Part shown: in pieces, positions 5,460 through 5,743 of the stretch
Layout of the letters: the number at the start of each line of letters is the position of its first letter
Position numbering within the stretch: the first letter of the stretch is position 1
Assembly: GCA_934511545.1 (NCBI GenBank)
Contig: CAKSWM010000101.1
Location: 1-5,743 of the forward strand
From: an uncultured Oscillospiraceae bacterium
GTDB lineage: Bacteria > Bacillota > Clostridia > Oscillospirales > Oscillospiraceae
Length of the DNA: 5,743 nt
Direction of reading: 5' to 3'
The notes under the pieces: model-generated
Seen by the model: the letters and a program-made list of their open reading frames with translations, nothing else
Database searches by the model: none
Told to the model about the DNA's origin: nothing
Translations under genes and position numbers: made by a program

Positions 5460-5487
5460 TTGCGAAACGATATTTATATGTTATAAT
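5460..5487 (+). promoter_or_regulatory. Extended -10 promoter of the aconitase-family hydratase
   Basis: TTGCGA (5460-5465) is followed after 16 bp by a perfect TATAAT (5482-5487) preceded by TGT (5479-5481), i.e. an extended -10 box. The start is expected near 5494, giving a leader of about 42 nt that includes the hairpin at 5502-5517. Confidence 0.75.
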
Positions 5488-5501
5488 TCAGAGAAACTAA
5501 A

Positions 5502-5517
5502 GGCAGCCTGCGCTGCC
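5502..5517 (+). promoter_or_regulatory. Short GC-rich hairpin in the hydratase leader
   Basis: GGCAGC and GCTGCC form a 6-bp stem with a CTGC loop. It lies about 8 nt after the expected transcription start and 4 nt before the GGAGAGG ribosome binding site (5522-5528). It has no T-tract, so it is not a terminator. It may stabilise the 5' end or modulate translation. Confidence 0.45.
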
Positions 5518-5535
5518 GATCGGAGAGGTGCACAT

Positions 5536-5743
5536 ATGATAAAGCTTAACAGCCAGACGGTCATGCTGAAAAACGGCTGCCCGGTGCCATGCGGGCCGGA
5601 CGCTGCCGGACGTGAGAAAACGATGGCATATCAGATAATGCGGGCGCATGACGCTTCCGCCGATCCGGCGCGCATGGAGATACGCTTTGACAGTCTTATC
5701 TCGCACGATATAACCTATGTCGGGATCATACAGACGGCAAAGG
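5536..5743 (+). CDS. Aconitase-family hydratase, N-terminal part (runs off right edge)
   Basis: 69 codons are visible before the edge. The sequence MAYQIMRAH...MEIRFDSLISHDITYVGIIQTAK matches the N-terminus I remember for the large aconitase-superfamily 'hydratase' of Firmicutes (YbhJ-like, about 750 aa, usually ...MAYSILKAHNTS...[22 protein letters not shown]). In the aconitase family, SHD-type residues at this point lie close to the substrate site; the Fe-S cysteines would lie beyond the window. The likely reaction is citrate to isocitrate isomerisation, supported by the divergent citrate synthase gene. The ATG (5536-5538) follows GGAGAGG (5522-5528) by 7 nt. The stretch at residues 11-27 (LKNGCPVPCGPDAAGRE) is shorter than in the homologues I recall. 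Another hydro-lyase specificity is possible. Confidence 0.8.
   Translation, partial: MIKLNSQTVMLKNGCPVPCGPDAAGREKTMAYQIMRAHDASADPARMEIRFDSLISHDITYVGIIQTAK

Noticed and set aside
5497..5706. A 69-codon minus-strand frame opposite the hydratase
   Set aside because: It is antisense to the hydratase start, which has a clear promoter, ribosome binding site and family match.

Overview
The window looks like chromosomal DNA from an anaerobic, Gram-positive-type gut bacterium of class Clostridia, probably near Oscillospiraceae/Ruminococcaceae. This is inferred from strong AAGGAGG ribosome binding sites, an S-layer-homology (SLH) protein, a CmpB-type membrane protein, a Firmicutes-style aconitase-family hydratase, and fairly GC-rich genes separated by AT-rich intergenic DNA. 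I see no transposase, phage gene, CRISPR array, tRNA or rRNA. All gene assignments come from reading the protein sequences and from memory of the families; no search was run.

Left part (1-2454, minus strand). A three-gene envelope operon reads right to left: a six-helix HdeD/DUF308 membrane protein (1756-2364), a CmpB-type five-helix membrane protein fused through a coiled coil to a degenerate HD-GYP-like domain (337-1725), and a secreted SLH-domain protein that runs off the left edge (1-356). The last two genes overlap by 20 bp. A good sigma-A-type promoter (2394-2422) drives the operon. Directly upstream of its -35 box lies a perfect 15-bp tandem duplication, each unit holding the palindrome CCGTTACGG.

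Middle part (2455-3908, plus strand). A 280-bp AT-rich leader with a 14-bp palindrome precedes two tightly coupled genes. The first encodes a classical short-chain dehydrogenase whose layout closely resembles Comamonas 3-alpha-hydroxysteroid dehydrogenase. The second encodes a small NTF2/SnoaL-like protein. The pair suggests a small redox and isomerase/dehydratase-type step on an unknown, possibly steroid-like or polycyclic, substrate. A 19-bp-stem bidirectional terminator closes this unit and the convergent citrate synthase gene.

Right part (3934-5743). A Si-type citrate synthase gene (minus) and the start of an aconitase-family hydratase gene (plus, running off the right edge) are divergently transcribed from a 237-bp AT-rich region. 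That region holds one good promoter per direction, a 10-bp inverted repeat pair and a 16-bp palindrome. Together the genes would supply the citrate-to-isocitrate entry of the oxidative branch, which in anaerobes usually serves 2-oxoglutarate/glutamate synthesis.

Most noteworthy are the CmpB/degenerate HD-GYP fusion within an envelope operon, the SDR/NTF2-like pair, and the repeat-decorated promoters. None of these proves a new system, but each is testable.
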